A DNA stretch of 64,000 bases from Flavobacteriales bacterium. Lineage in GTDB: Bacteria > Bacteroidota > Bacteroidia > Flavobacteriales > CAJXXR01. The stretch is from NCBI GenBank assembly GCA_025210805.1, contig JAOAQX010000019.1:1-64000 (forward strand), read 5' to 3'. Shown here piece after piece: positions 34,551 through 44,703 of this stretch; position 1 is the first letter of the stretch, and every line of letters begins with the position of its first letter. The notes beneath the pieces are model-generated. The model made no database searches and was not told the DNA's origin. It worked only from the letters and a program-made list of their open reading frames with translations. A program made the position numbers and the translations under genes.

Positions 34551-34583
34551 ATGGCTTCCGTATTTTCGGGAGCTATTTTTTTT
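34551..34583 (+). terminator. Terminator after rpmG-DUF4295
   Basis: ATGGCTTCCG pairs with CGGGAGCTAT (two G-U pairs), loop TATTTT, then a run of eight T. Confidence 0.85.
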
Positions 34584-34700
34584 GTTGAAATTGTAGGTTT
34601 CTCTAGTTCAATCATTTTCTTTGTGTTAAATTGTGTTGAATTTTGAGAAATATGTAAATCAAAATTGATAAATTTATTGAGAATTATAAACGTCTAAAAT

Positions 34701-35654
34701 ATGGGATTATTCGGATTTTTTTCTAAAGAAAAAAAAGAAAATTTAGACAAAGGACTAGAAAAAACAAAAACGAGTTTTTTCTCTAAACTTGCCAAAGCTG
34801 TGGCAGGGAAGTCCAAAGTTGATGATGAAACGCTAGACGAACTAGAAGAAGTACTCATCACATCTGATGTTGGGGTGAATACTACCCTAAAAATTATCGA
34901 AAGAATAGAAGAACGAGTTTCCAACGATAAATACTTTGGATCTGACGAGTTGAGCCAAATTTTGAAAGAAGAAATTGCCGCTCTACTTGAGGAAACAGAC
35001 ACGCTTAATACCGTAGGTTTTGATCTCCCAGAAGGGAAAAAACCTTATGTCATTATGGTTATTGGTGTGAACGGTGTGGGGAAAACTACCACAATCGGAA
35101 AACTGGCTTACCAACACAAAAAGATGGGTAGAAAAGTATTGCTGGGTGCAGGAGATACCTTCCGTGCAGCAGCAATTGATCAGCTTCAAGTATGGGCAGA
35201 TCGTGTAGGCGTAGATATTGTAAAGCAAAAAATGGGATCCGATCCTGCATCTGTAGCCTTTGATACCCTCCAAAAAGGACTGGCTCAAGATGCCGATGTT
35301 ATCATTATAGATACCGCAGGAAGACTTCACAATAAGGTAAACCTAATGGGAGAACTTTCTAAAATAAAAAGAGTGATGCAAAAGCTCAAGCTGGATACAC
35401 CACACGAGGTTCTTTTAGTTTTGGATGCTTCTACAGGTCAAAATGCCGTAGAACAAGCTAGACAATTCACTAAAGCAACCGATATTACCTCACTTGCTCT
35501 TACAAAACTTGATGGAACTGCTAAAGGTGGTGTCGTTATCGGAGTTTCTGATGAGTTTAAAGTGCCTGTAAAATACATTGGAGTAGGTGAAGGCTTGGAA
35601 GACTTGCAAGAATTTAACCGTGTAGAATTTGTCGATTCCCTTTTTAAAAATTAG
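34701..35654 (+). CDS. ftsY: Signal recognition particle receptor FtsY
   Basis: 317 residues: a short basic/acidic N-terminus, an N domain (LDELEEVLITSDVGVNTTLKII), then the SRP GTPase with P-loop GVNGVGKTTTIGKLA, GDTFRAAAIDQL, DTAGRLHNK, and TKLDGTAKGG. It receives ribosome-SRP complexes at the membrane. The long acidic A domain of E. coli FtsY is absent, common in this phylum. The M1 peptidase gene follows after 11 bases. Confidence 0.96.
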   Translation: MGLFGFFSKEKKENLDKGLEKTKTSFFSKLAKAVAGKSKVDDETLDELEEVLITSDVGVNTTLKIIERIEERVSNDKYFGSDELSQILKEEIAALLEETDTLNTVGFDLPEGKKPYVIMVIGVNGVGKTTTIGKLAYQHKKMGRKVLLGAGDTFRAAAIDQLQVWADRVGVDIVKQKMGSDPASVAFDTLQKGLAQDADVIIIDTAGRLHNKVNLMGELSKIKRVMQKLKLDTPHEVLLVLDASTGQNAVEQARQFTKATDITSLALTKLDGTAKGGVVIGVSDEFKVPVKYIGVGEGLEDLQEFNRVEFVDSLFKN

Positions 35655-35665
35655 TACTTTTCTCA

Positions 35666-37639
35666 ATGAAAAAAATAGCTCTTTTTCTCTTTTTTGTTCC
35701 TTTTTTAGGAATTGCACAATCTCAATATTGGCAACAAAAAGTTCACTATACAATGGATTTTGACCTTGATGCCGAATCCAACCAATATACAGGAAAACAA
35801 AAAGTACAGTATATCAATCAGTCACCCGATGTACTCAATGAAGTATATTTTCATCTCTATTTTAATGCTTTTCAGCCAAATAGTATGATGGATATTCGAT
35901 CAAGAACAGTACTGGATCCTGATAAGCGAGTAGGGAATAGAATAGCTGGTTTAAAAGCCGATGAAATAGGATTTATCCAAATTCCTACTCTGTCTCAAAA
36001 CGGAAAAATTCTTTCTACAGAAACGATAGGAACACTTTTAAAAGTAAAAACAAATCCTATAAACCCAGGTGATACCGTATATTTTGAAATGGATGTTTTA
36101 GCACAAGTGCCAAAACAAATTCGAAGATCAGGAAGAGATAACAAAGAAGGAATTCGCTATACCATGACGCAGTGGTATCCTAAAATGGCTGTATACGATG
36201 TAGATGGTTGGCATATTGATCAATATATTGGAAGAGAATTTTATGGAGAATGGGGTTCATTTGATGTATGTATCACTATAGATAAAGATTATATTCTGGG
36301 CGGAACTGGAGAAGTTCAAAATGCTGGTAGTTTTGTGAATACCGATATTCATTCTTATGACTTGAATCCAAAATCACATTATAACCAGAAAAGATATAGC
36401 AAGGATATGTCTAAAAACACTTGGCATTTTTATGCAGAAAATGTTCATGATTTTGCATGGGCTGCCGATCCAGATTTTAAACACGATATTGTAGAAATTC
36501 CAAATACAAAGCAAAAGCTTCATTTCCTTTATGAAGATGCTGATGAAGGGTGGAAAACCCTCCAAAAAGATATGCCAAAGGTTCTACAACAGGCAAAAGT
36601 ATGGTTTGGAGATTATCCTTATCCTCAATATTCCTTTATTCAAGGAGGTGACGGCGGAATGGAATATCCTATGTGTACTATGGTAAAAGGATCTAGCCGT
36701 GGAACAGCAATACATGAACTAATGCACTCTTGGTACCAAGGAATGCTCGCTACTAATGAGTTGTGGTATGAATGGATGGATGAAGGTTTTACTACTTGGT
36801 CTTCAACAGAACTAGAGCATTATTTTGGATGGCAAAATAGCAATACAACCTATGCAGATCACAGTGGTTCTGTAAGATCCTACAAAAGAATCAATGAATA
36901 TAATCTAGAAGAACCTCTAGGAACTCATGCAGATATGTACCATACCAATATGGGATATGGTGTTGCAGCCTACTCAAAGGGAGCGTTGTTTTTAGAAAAT
37001 CTCTCATATATCATCGGGAAAGAGCAAACAAGAAAGACTCTGAGAGCTTATTATAAGAAATGGGCTTTTAAACACCCAAAACCTTTAGATTTTATAAGAA
37101 TTGCCGAAGAGATTTCGGGTGTAAATTTGGATCATTTCTTTAAAAATTGGACACAAACTACCAAGAAAATAGACTACGGAATTTATCAGGTATCTTGGGA
37201 AGAAAATACAACTCGTGTTACATTGATACGAAAAGGACAAATGCCCATGCCTTTAGAGCTTGAAGTAAGCCTAAAAGACGGACGTAAATTTCTTTATTAT
37301 ATTCCGCTATTGCAGATGTATGGAAGAAAACAAGATTTCCCTCTTTTTGAAGAGGTTATACAGCTCCAAGCAGTGCCATGGGTGTCTCCAGTGGTTAACC
37401 TAGAATTAGACTTTAAGGCAGAAGAAATTGAGCGTCTCAAATTATTCCCAAATTCATTTGTACCAGATATATTTCTGTTAGACAACGAGTTTGATTTTAA
37501 AGATTTGAGAGTAAACAAAAACGCTCATTATACTTTGGAAATAAAGCAAGAAAAGAAGAAAGTAAAATACCGAGATAGTAAAGGGAAAAAACGAAAAAAG
37601 TGGGAAACTACCGATTATATTCACTATAGAAGGGATTAA
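35666..37639 (+). CDS. Secreted M1-family metallopeptidase
   Basis: 657 residues. Signal peptide 1-17 (VPFLGIAQ). The gluzincin motif HELMHSW is His350/Glu351/His354, with the third ligand Glu373 in MDEGFTTW, and the substrate loop GGDGGMEYP precedes it. M1 enzymes are aminopeptidases acting on peptide N-termini; this one should work outside the cytoplasm. No T9SS tail is evident; the C-terminus is strongly basic (KVKYRDSKGKKRKKWE). Transcribed with ftsY. Confidence 0.9.
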   Translation: MKKIALFLFFVPFLGIAQSQYWQQKVHYTMDFDLDAESNQYTGKQKVQYINQSPDVLNEVYFHLYFNAFQPNSMMDIRSRTVLDPDKRVGNRIAGLKADEIGFIQIPTLSQNGKILSTETIGTLLKVKTNPINPGDTVYFEMDVLAQVPKQIRRSGRDNKEGIRYTMTQWYPKMAVYDVDGWHIDQYIGREFYGEWGSFDVCITIDKDYILGGTGEVQNAGSFVNTDIHSYDLNPKSHYNQKRYSKDMSKNTWHFYAENVHDFAWAADPDFKHDIVEIPNTKQKLHFLYEDADEGWKTLQKDMPKVLQQAKVWFGDYPYPQYSFIQGGDGGMEYPMCTMVKGSSRGTAIHELMHSWYQGMLATNELWYEWMDEGFTTWSSTELEHYFGWQNSNTTYADHSGSVRSYKRINEYNLEEPLGTHADMYHTNMGYGVAAYSKGALFLENLSYIIGKEQTRKTLRAYYKKWAFKHPKPLDFIRIAEEISGVNLDHFFKNWTQTTKKIDYGIYQVSWEENTTRVTLIRKGQMPMPLELEVSLKDGRKFLYYIPLLQMYGRKQDFPLFEEVIQLQAVPWVSPVVNLELDFKAEEIERLKLFPNSFVPDIFLLDNEFDFKDLRVNKNAHYTLEIKQEKKKVKYRDSKGKKRKKWETTDYIHYRRD

Positions 37640-37703
37640 TAAAACGAATAAAGTTAAGGCTTAAATAGCTGCCAAAAGTTTTTAAAATCTCTTGAGCTTT
37701 TTC

Positions 37704-37711
37704 TATATTTG
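37704..37711 (+). promoter_or_regulatory. -7 promoter element for dnaN
   Basis: TATATTTG, 26 bases before the preferred dnaN start. It supports the start at 37737 over the longer reading from 37692. Confidence 0.6.
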
Positions 37712-37736
37712 CTATGACAAAAACAAAATAAAAAAT

Positions 37737-38852
37737 ATGCAATTTTTAGTTTCAAGTACCAGTTTGCTAAAGCAGATTAGCATTGCAAGTACGGTAATCA
37801 GTAATTCTAGCTCGATGCCTATTCTTGAGAATTTTCTGTTTACAATAAAAGAAGATGAGCTGATTATTTCGGCAACTGATTTGGAAACTTCAATTGAAAT
37901 ATCTCTCGAAGTACAAGCAAAGTCGGAAGGAATTATCGCAGTGCCTGCGAAAATGCTTCTAGATACGCTCAAGAATTTCCCAGAGCAACCACTCACATTT
38001 TTTGTTAACAAAGAAAGAAATTTAGTGGAAATTAGCTCTATGCAAGGGCAGTATGAGCTAGCATTCCTAGATGGAAGAGACTTTCCAGAAATACCAAAAG
38101 TAGAATCAGAGGATACGATTAAAATCCCAGCTCAACCTCTTCTTTCGGCTTACAATCATACACTTTTTGCAACAGGAAATGATGATCTACGTCCTATAAT
38201 GACAGGAGTGTATTCTGAATTTTCACCCAATGGAACTACTTTTGTTGCCACCAATGCCCACAAACTCGTTAGATACAAAAGAGAAGATATAAATTCCACA
38301 GAAGAAGCCGCTTTTACTTTGCCTAAAAAGCCAATAAATGTTCTAAAAAGTATTTTGAGTAGCAAAGAAGAGGAGTTAACGCTTACTTATAACGCGAATA
38401 ATGCCTTTTTTGAATTAGAAAATATCCGATTAACTTGTCGTTTTATTGAAGGGAAATTCCCAAATTATAATGCGGTAATACCACAGGATAATCCAAATAA
38501 ACTCTATATAGATCGTGCTACTCTAGTGAATTCTGTTAAGCGTGTAGCTGTGTTCTCAAACAAAACTACGAATCAAGTAGAGTTTGCACTCACCAATAAT
38601 ATGTTGGAACTAAAAGCAGAAGATTTAGACTTCTCTAATAAAGCAGATGAAAAAATCCAATGTCAATTTGATGGAGATTTTAATATTGCCTTTGATTCAA
38701 AATTCTTGTTGGAACTTCTTCAAAACATTACTAGTGATGAAATTGTAATTGAAATGAGTCAGCCAAGTAGAGCAGGAATTATACGACCTGCAGGAGAACA
38801 AGAAGACACTAATGAAGATGTCTTGATGCTTATTATGCCGATTATGGTGTAA
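37737..38852 (+). CDS. dnaN: DNA polymerase III sliding clamp (beta subunit)
   Basis: 371 residues from MQFLVSSTSLLKQISIAS. Three similar clamp domains are readable, with NSSSMPILENFLF, ISATDLETSIE, RPIMTGVYSEF and the end motif VLMLIMPIMV. The dimeric ring tethers polymerases to DNA. It is not next to dnaA here. The M1 in-frame at 37692 would place the N-terminus upstream of the promoter element and is rejected. Confidence 0.97.
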   Translation: MQFLVSSTSLLKQISIASTVISNSSSMPILENFLFTIKEDELIISATDLETSIEISLEVQAKSEGIIAVPAKMLLDTLKNFPEQPLTFFVNKERNLVEISSMQGQYELAFLDGRDFPEIPKVESEDTIKIPAQPLLSAYNHTLFATGNDDLRPIMTGVYSEFSPNGTTFVATNAHKLVRYKREDINSTEEAAFTLPKKPINVLKSILSSKEEELTLTYNANNAFFELENIRLTCRFIEGKFPNYNAVIPQDNPNKLYIDRATLVNSVKRVAVFSNKTTNQVEFALTNNMLELKAEDLDFSNKADEKIQCQFDGDFNIAFDSKFLLELLQNITSDEIVIEMSQPSRAGIIRPAGEQEDTNEDVLMLIMPIMV

Positions 38853-38883
38853 ACTTTTGTTTTGTCAAATATTACAAAATAGT

Positions 38884-38921
38884 AAAAGCAATTTTCGGAA
38901 ATTCGAGAATTGCTTTTTTTT
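38884..38921 (+). terminator. Terminator after dnaN
   Basis: AAAAGCAATTTTCG pairs with CGAGAATTGCTTTT (one U-G), six-base loop, then a T run. It could also stop the opposing membrane-protein transcript. Confidence 0.85.
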
Positions 38922-38933
38922 GTTCAATAAAAA

Positions 38934-41255
38934 TTAGTCAATATGATCCTTTGTAGATATTATGTGATTGTTGTAGAAAAGACTAGATGCATTCATTTGG
39001 TAAACATCAACTCCCTTTTCTTTAACCAAGAGATCATCGATATGTAAACTTGCTTTTGAGTTTTCTTTTCCTTTTGATACAATATAAATTCTATTTTGAG
39101 GATTTCTAACTTCAAAATCTACTTCCATTAAAGACCAGTTTTTGTGGAATACTTCGGCCTCCACTGGAAAAAAAGTGCTAGAATACCATTGATTATTTTT
39201 TTCATCATATTCCTCTATAATTAATCGGAACCATTTATTTAAGGCATCAGGTTCTCCATGATACATCCAAAGGCTTAAATTGTATTTTTGATGCTTTTTA
39301 AATGTATTTGGAAGGAATTCAGCAAATGTATTTTTTCCTTTTTTACAAGATGCAAAAGCACCATTTCCTCTAAAGGTTGTATCTGATTTTAAGTTTTCAA
39401 AACTGTTATAAAACAAAAATGAATTTGAATCGGATAATAAAAATTGACCTTGATTTTTTAGTGATGACAAATTTTTATTAAAAGTATTAACAACAGTTGA
39501 TTTGTCATCTTTAAATAAAATATCAGGGCTAATTTCCAGTAGGTCAAAATCCTGGTTGCTTTGGAGTAATTGCGCTTTTTCTATAAGGATATTTTCATAT
39601 TTTGTGTATAAACCTTTAGACTTGAGAATTAGGAAAGGCTTGGAATCTTTTAACTCTTTTTGAATAGGTTTCGGATAATAATTGGGAGAAATAATCTGAA
39701 TAATTCTTTTGCTCTCTTCTATTGAAGTTCTCGCTAAATTTGAATTAACCAATGGAATACCTGTGTGATAAGATACAACCATAGATTGTAACATTGGTTT
39801 TGCTTGTCGGGGTCTTGAAAAATTTTCTGAGCCACTGTGATAAAAAGGCAAAGCAATAATCCCTTGATATTTTTCTGGTGAAATTCTTTGTAAAGATTGA
39901 TGGAAGGTATCGCTAAGATGTTTTTTTGCAAAAATATTTTTCGATTTAGAAATGCTTTTAGAGGTTATCTTGTGGTAGTTGTATCCTTCAAAACAGCTAA
40001 TAAATCCGATGATAATTACAAAAATTAATTTAAGACTTTTTTTACCTGATTTTTTTTGCCATGTCATAAAATACACTGCCGAAAAAATTGTAAAGACAAA
40101 ATAAAATGGCCAAACGAACCTTCCTGTGGCTCGAAATTGTTTAATTGCTGGGAAAATATCTAAGAGATCAGGGAATTGTTTAAACGGAATTCCCATCGCA
40201 AAAAGAAGTACAAATACAGACGCAAGTAAAGAAATATTAAAAAATTTGCTGCTAAAGATAGTGGCTAATTTAATTCTTAATTTCTTTTTAAAAATACTCA
40301 GAATACCCATTATTAAGAAGCTTAAAAAGAGTAATGTATTCATCATTCCTAAATAACCTCTTGCCTCCCATTGAAGTCTAATTTTTCCACCTGTAAGTTG
40401 ATCTAAGTAAGGTCTAAAAGGAGCATGAGACGGGAGCAAAATATCATCTAATTCTGCATTATACAAAAAGAAACCCGATGGATTATCGGTTCGCCCGATA
40501 TGTGTGTCAGAAAATCCAAGATGCAAATAAAATAAGATAATAGGTAGAATGACCGACGATAGAAGCCATAAATCTTTATTGCCTTTTTGAAAGAGTTTTT
40601 TTTCAATAATTATTTTAGCACATAAATATGCTAAAATAAAAGAGAGTAAAATCATTCCTAAATATGCATGAATAAACATCCAAAACAGATTACTGATTAA
40701 TAAGAGTAAATAAATACTCTTCCTAGGGTTTTTATAGGATTTTAGAATAAGTAACCATGTGAGCGGAAAAGCAAAACTATAAGAAAGGGCAAAATGCCCA
40801 GTTATTCTAAGTATTTGAGGAGCTAATAAGGTGATTGCCAAAGAAAAAATAATACTAAGCCAAGGGTCTTGTTTTAATTCCCTTAAAATTTTATAGACGA
40901 CTAATAGTGTAAAAAAAATAGAAAGGATTAAAATAACGTTTAGAATTCCTACAGAATAAGTCTGAAAAAATGGGAAATATTCTGCCAAGTTTTTGAAGGA
41001 TCTTGCAAGAAAAGGATGACAATCTGTAAAAAGGTAATTCTCACCATAAGGATAATTCATTCCCTCAAAATTGGTACTACTTTGACCATGTTTGATGTGA
41101 TAAGCATAGGTGAAATAGTTTTTTATTCCATCTCCTTCATGACTGAAAATGTATTCATTTGGGTTCCATAATATTTTTCCATAAAGAATATGGATAAATA
41201 GAAGCCCTAATCCGATAAGGATTACATTTGGAAGTTTATTTTTAAAAAATCTCAT
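38934..41255 (-). CDS. Large GT-C-like polytopic membrane protein with C-terminal lectin-like domain
   Basis: 773 residues. About twelve hydrophobic helices occupy residues 10-430, with a first loop rich in acidic and aromatic residues (HEGDGIKNYFTYAYHIKHG, then NYPYGENYLFTDCHPF) resembling GT-C glycosyltransferases that use polyprenyl-phosphate sugars. Residues about 600-760 look like a beta-sandwich carbohydrate-binding domain (WFRLIIEEYDEKNNQWYSS, ASLHIDDLLVKE). Precise activity is unknown; a role in surface glycan assembly is an inference. Single gene. Confidence 0.6.
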   Translation of the reverse strand: MRFFKNKLPNVILIGLGLLFIHILYGKILWNPNEYIFSHEGDGIKNYFTYAYHIKHGQSSTNFEGMNYPYGENYLFTDCHPFLARSFKNLAEYFPFFQTYSVGILNVILILSIFFTLLVVYKILRELKQDPWLSIIFSLAITLLAPQILRITGHFALSYSFAFPLTWLLILKSYKNPRKSIYLLLLISNLFWMFIHAYLGMILLSFILAYLCAKIIIEKKLFQKGNKDLWLLSSVILPIILFYLHLGFSDTHIGRTDNPSGFFLYNAELDDILLPSHAPFRPYLDQLTGGKIRLQWEARGYLGMMNTLLFLSFLIMGILSIFKKKLRIKLATIFSSKFFNISLLASVFVLLFAMGIPFKQFPDLLDIFPAIKQFRATGRFVWPFYFVFTIFSAVYFMTWQKKSGKKSLKLIFVIIIGFISCFEGYNYHKITSKSISKSKNIFAKKHLSDTFHQSLQRISPEKYQGIIALPFYHSGSENFSRPRQAKPMLQSMVVSYHTGIPLVNSNLARTSIEESKRIIQIISPNYYPKPIQKELKDSKPFLILKSKGLYTKYENILIEKAQLLQSNQDFDLLEISPDILFKDDKSTVVNTFNKNLSSLKNQGQFLLSDSNSFLFYNSFENLKSDTTFRGNGAFASCKKGKNTFAEFLPNTFKKHQKYNLSLWMYHGEPDALNKWFRLIIEEYDEKNNQWYSSTFFPVEAEVFHKNWSLMEVDFEVRNPQNRIYIVSKGKENSKASLHIDDLLVKEKGVDVYQMNASSLFYNNHIISTKDHID

Positions 41256-41409
41256 TGATTACTTCAAAATAATAGATAGTGATGGTAAATATAGAATATT
41301 ATACCGATTTTTTGTCAAATTTATTACTGATGCTGAATTCTCGGTTTAATTTTATCCCTTTCTATTTGAAATCAAGATTAGGCTTAATTATTTTTTTTCT
41401 ATCTAAAAG

Positions 41410-41453
41410 CTCATAAAAAGAACACCCAACAGAAACGCTTTTTGTTGGGTGTT
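41410..41453 (-). terminator. Terminator after carB
   Basis: An 11-bp perfect stem (AACACCCAACA with its complement) and 11-base loop, followed on the minus strand by CTTTTTATGAG. Confidence 0.85.
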
Positions 41454-41481
41454 TGTATTGAATAAAGATATTTTCTTTTTC

Positions 41482-44334
41482 TTATCTACTCAAGAACATT
41501 CTTCTTTCCGAGTGAATTTTCTTAAAGAAAGGATCTTTTAAACTATCTATAAAATAGATTTTTTCTCCAGTCGATTTCATTTCAGGACCTAATTCCTTGT
41601 TTACATTCGGGAATTTCTCGAAAGAGAAAACAGGTACTTTTATCGCGTATCCTTCTTGTGTAGGATTAAAGTCAAAATCAGTTACTTTTTTCTCACCTAG
41701 CATAACTTTAGTAGCGTAGTTTACATAAGGTTCTTGGTAAGCTTTTGCGATAAATGGTACGGTACGAGAAGCTCTTGGATTTGCCTCAATGATATAAACC
41801 TGATCATCTTTGATAGCAAATTGGATATTGATTAATCCTACCGTTTTTAGTGCCAAGGCAATCTTCTTGGTATGGCTTTCAATTTGTTCCATTACTAATG
41901 GTCCTAAATTAAAAGGAGGAAGTACGGCGTTAGAATCTCCTGAGTGAATTCCACAAGGCTCCACATGTTCCATTATTCCGATAATGTGTACATTTTCACC
42001 ATCACAAATAGCATCGGCTTCTGCCTCAATAGCTCCTTCAAGATAATGATCTAGCAATACTCGGTTTCCTGGGATAGATTTAAGTAAATCGATCACATGT
42101 CTTTCAAGTTCTTCTTCGTTGATCACTATTTTCATTCCTTGTCCACCCAAAACGTAAGAAGGTCTTACTAGGATAGGGAAGTCAAGTTTTTTTGACAATT
42201 CAATAGCTTCTTCAGCTGTTTCTATTACCCCATATTGTGGGAAAGGAATTTTGTTTTCATCTAATAAATTAGAAAATCTACCACGGTCTTCTGCTAAGTC
42301 TAAAGCATCAAATGAAGTTCCGATAATTTTGATTCCATATTTATCGAGCTTTTCGGCTAGTTTTAGGGCTGTTTGACCTCCGAGTTGTACAATAACTCCT
42401 TCTGGTTTTTCATGCTGAATGATATCGTAGATATGTTCCCAGAAAACAGGTTCGAAATAAAGTTTATCAGCCGTATCAAAGTCTGTTGAAACAGTCTCTG
42501 GATTACAGTTGATCATGATCGTTTCATACCCACACTCCTTGGCGGCCAATACTCCATGTACACAACAGTAATCAAATTCAATACCTTGTCCAATTCGGTT
42601 TGGTCCTGAACCTAAAACAATAATTTTTTTCTTGTCGGATACTTTACTTTCATTGTGAGCAACAAGTTCATTAGTTTTTAATGATGATTTTGGCTCAAAA
42701 GTAGAATAGTAATATGGTGTAGATGCTTCAAACTCGGCTGCACAAGTGTCAACAAGTTTAAATACACGCTGAATATCATATTCTTGACGCTTATTATAAA
42801 CTTTAGACTCAAGACATCCAACTAAATTGGCGATTTGTCTATCGGCTAGTCCTATCATTTTTGCTTCAAGAAGCATTTCTGGACTTAGGGTTTCTATGCT
42901 GTGTTTTTCAAGTTCGTACTCAAAAGCGATTGTTTTCTCAATTTCTCTCAAGAACCATTTATCGATTTTGGTATATTCTTGAATTCTTTTTAACGGAATT
43001 CCTAATCTAAAAGCATCGTAAATACGGAATACTCGATCCCAGCTTGCTACTTTTAGTGCATCAATAACGTCATCTTGGTTTGTCCAATATTTTCCATCGG
43101 CTCCAAGACCATTTCTTTTTACTTCTAGTGACTGACAGGCTTTTTGGAGTGCTTCTTGGAAACTACGTCCTATTCCCATTACTTCACCTACAGATTTCAT
43201 TTGAAGTCCTAGTGTTCTATCAGATCCTTTAAATTTATCGAAATTCCATCTTGGAATTTTTACAATTACATAATCCAAAGTAGGCTCAAAGAATGCAGAA
43301 GTAGTTTTTGTTATTTGATTATCCAACTCATCAAGGGTATAACCAAGGGCAAGTTTTGCTGCAATTTTAGCAATAGGATATCCTGTTGCTTTAGAAGCTA
43401 ATGCTGATGATCTTGATACACGAGGGTTGATTTCAATAGCTACAATGTCTTCATTATTATCAGGGCTTACTGCAAACTGAACATTACATCCTCCAGCAAA
43501 ATCTCCGATTGAGCGCATCATTTTAATAGCCATATCTCTTAGTTTCTGAAAAGTAGTATCAGAAAGAGTCATGGCGGGTGCTACAGTAATAGAATCTCCT
43601 GTATGGATTCCCATAGCATCCATGTTTTCAATAGAACAGATAATGATTACATTATCATTTTTATCTCTAAGAAGTTCTAATTCATATTCTTTCCATCCAA
43701 ATAGCGCTTTATCTATTAAAACTTCGTGGATAGGAGAGGCGTGAAGTCCATTCTTAAGAGATTGCTCAAACTCTTCTTTTTCGTAAACAAATGAGGCTCC
43801 TGAACCTCCTAGTGTAAATGAAGGTCTTATTACCAACGGAAATCCAAGTTCTTGTGCAATCTTTTTACCACCCAAAAATGAACGAGCAATTTTTGCGGGT
43901 GCAACAGGAATTTCTATTTGATTCATCAATTGGCGGAATTGTTCTCTATCTTCCGTAATATTGATGGCATCGATATCAACTCCAATGATTTTTACATTGT
44001 GGTTTTCCCAAAGTCCGTCCTTATCTGCGTCTATACACAGGTTTAAGGCAGTTTGCCCTCCCATGGTTGGAAGAACGGCATCGATTTGTGGATTTTCTGT
44101 CAAAATTTCCTCAAGTGATTCAATAGTCAATGGTTTTAGATACACATTGTCTGCTGTCACGGGGTCTGTCATTATAGTTGCAGGATTGGAGTTTATTAGT
44201 GTCACTTCAATACCTTCTTCTCTTAATGAACGAGAAGCTTGTGATCCTGAATAGTCAAATTCACAGGCTTGTCCGATTACGATAGGTCCACTTCCAATAA
44301 TAAGAACTGATTTGATGGAATTGTCTTTTGGCAT
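41482..44334 (-). CDS. carB: Carbamoyl-phosphate synthase large subunit lacking the allosteric domain
   Basis: 950 residues. The two homologous synthetase halves are complete: first half opening VLIIGSGPIVIGQACEFDYSG, second half IIVLGSGPNRIGQGIEFDY near 575, each with an ATP-grasp core. The protein stops after ELGPEMKSTGEKIYFID and a short tail, about 120 residues earlier than E. coli CarB (1073), so the C-terminal MGS-like domain that binds UMP, IMP and ornithine is missing. It makes carbamoyl phosphate for pyrimidines and arginine with CarA (not in this window). The shortened form occurs in other flavobacteria. Confidence 0.93.
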   Translation of the reverse strand: MPKDNSIKSVLIIGSGPIVIGQACEFDYSGSQASRSLREEGIEVTLINSNPATIMTDPVTADNVYLKPLTIESLEEILTENPQIDAVLPTMGGQTALNLCIDADKDGLWENHNVKIIGVDIDAINITEDREQFRQLMNQIEIPVAPAKIARSFLGGKKIAQELGFPLVIRPSFTLGGSGASFVYEKEEFEQSLKNGLHASPIHEVLIDKALFGWKEYELELLRDKNDNVIIICSIENMDAMGIHTGDSITVAPAMTLSDTTFQKLRDMAIKMMRSIGDFAGGCNVQFAVSPDNNEDIVAIEINPRVSRSSALASKATGYPIAKIAAKLALGYTLDELDNQITKTTSAFFEPTLDYVIVKIPRWNFDKFKGSDRTLGLQMKSVGEVMGIGRSFQEALQKACQSLEVKRNGLGADGKYWTNQDDVIDALKVASWDRVFRIYDAFRLGIPLKRIQEYTKIDKWFLREIEKTIAFEYELEKHSIETLSPEMLLEAKMIGLADRQIANLVGCLESKVYNKRQEYDIQRVFKLVDTCAAEFEASTPYYYSTFEPKSSLKTNELVAHNESKVSDKKKIIVLGSGPNRIGQGIEFDYCCVHGVLAAKECGYETIMINCNPETVSTDFDTADKLYFEPVFWEHIYDIIQHEKPEGVIVQLGGQTALKLAEKLDKYGIKIIGTSFDALDLAEDRGRFSNLLDENKIPFPQYGVIETAEEAIELSKKLDFPILVRPSYVLGGQGMKIVINEEELERHVIDLLKSIPGNRVLLDHYLEGAIEAEADAICDGENVHIIGIMEHVEPCGIHSGDSNAVLPPFNLGPLVMEQIESHTKKIALALKTVGLINIQFAIKDDQVYIIEANPRASRTVPFIAKAYQEPYVNYATKVMLGEKKVTDFDFNPTQEGYAIKVPVFSFEKFPNVNKELGPEMKSTGEKIYFIDSLKDPFFKKIHSERRMFLSR

Positions 44335-44394
44335 TTTTAGATGAGTTGTTTGTAAAGTCTAAAGATAATAAATTCTTAATACACTTAGGTATAG

Positions 44395-44434
44395 TTAAAA
44401 AAAAGGTCTTAATCGAAAAAACGATAAGACCTTT
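44395..44434 (-). terminator. Terminator after rpmH
   Basis: AAAGGTCTTAATCG pairs with CGATAAGACCTTT (one bulged base), loop of six A, then a T run on the minus strand. Confidence 0.85.
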
Positions 44435-44452
44435 AAATACTTTAAAGTATGT

Positions 44453-44611
44453 TTATTTTTTATGTCTTGGCTCAGACGAAACAGTTAGTTTCTTTCTACC
44501 TTTTGCTCTTCTTTTAGCCAATACTTTACGTCCATTGGCAGATGACATTCTGTCCATGAAACCGTGCTTATTTCTTCTTTTACGTCTAGATGGTTGATAA
44601 GTTCTTTTCAT
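44453..44611 (-). CDS. rpmH: 50S ribosomal protein L34
   Basis: A 52-residue, very basic protein beginning [18 protein letters not shown], the universal L34 opening, continuing with [20 protein letters not shown] and ending in a flavobacterial-type tail SEPRHKK. It is read on the minus strand between carB and a T9SS gene. An antisense open frame over the same bases is a shadow. It has its own TATATTTG promoter element and terminator. Confidence 0.96.
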   Translation of the reverse strand: MKRTYQPSRRKRRNKHGFMDRMSSANGRKVLAKRRAKGRKKLTVSSEPRHKK

Positions 44612-44671
44612 CGTTTCTTATTTTTGACAAAGCGTTTTTGACGCCTCTTTTCTAATCCTTATTTCGAGGGG

Positions 44672-44679
44672 CAAATATA
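44672..44679 (-). promoter_or_regulatory. -7 promoter element for rpmH
   Basis: Reads TATATTTG on the minus strand, about 60 bases upstream of the rpmH start. Confidence 0.6.
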
Positions 44680-44703
44680 AGTATATTTTTTTATTTGAAC
44701 GAA

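Noticed and set aside
44328-44597. An 89-codon plus-strand open frame
   Set aside because: It is antisense to rpmH, whose L34 protein and promoter and terminator are clear on the minus strand.
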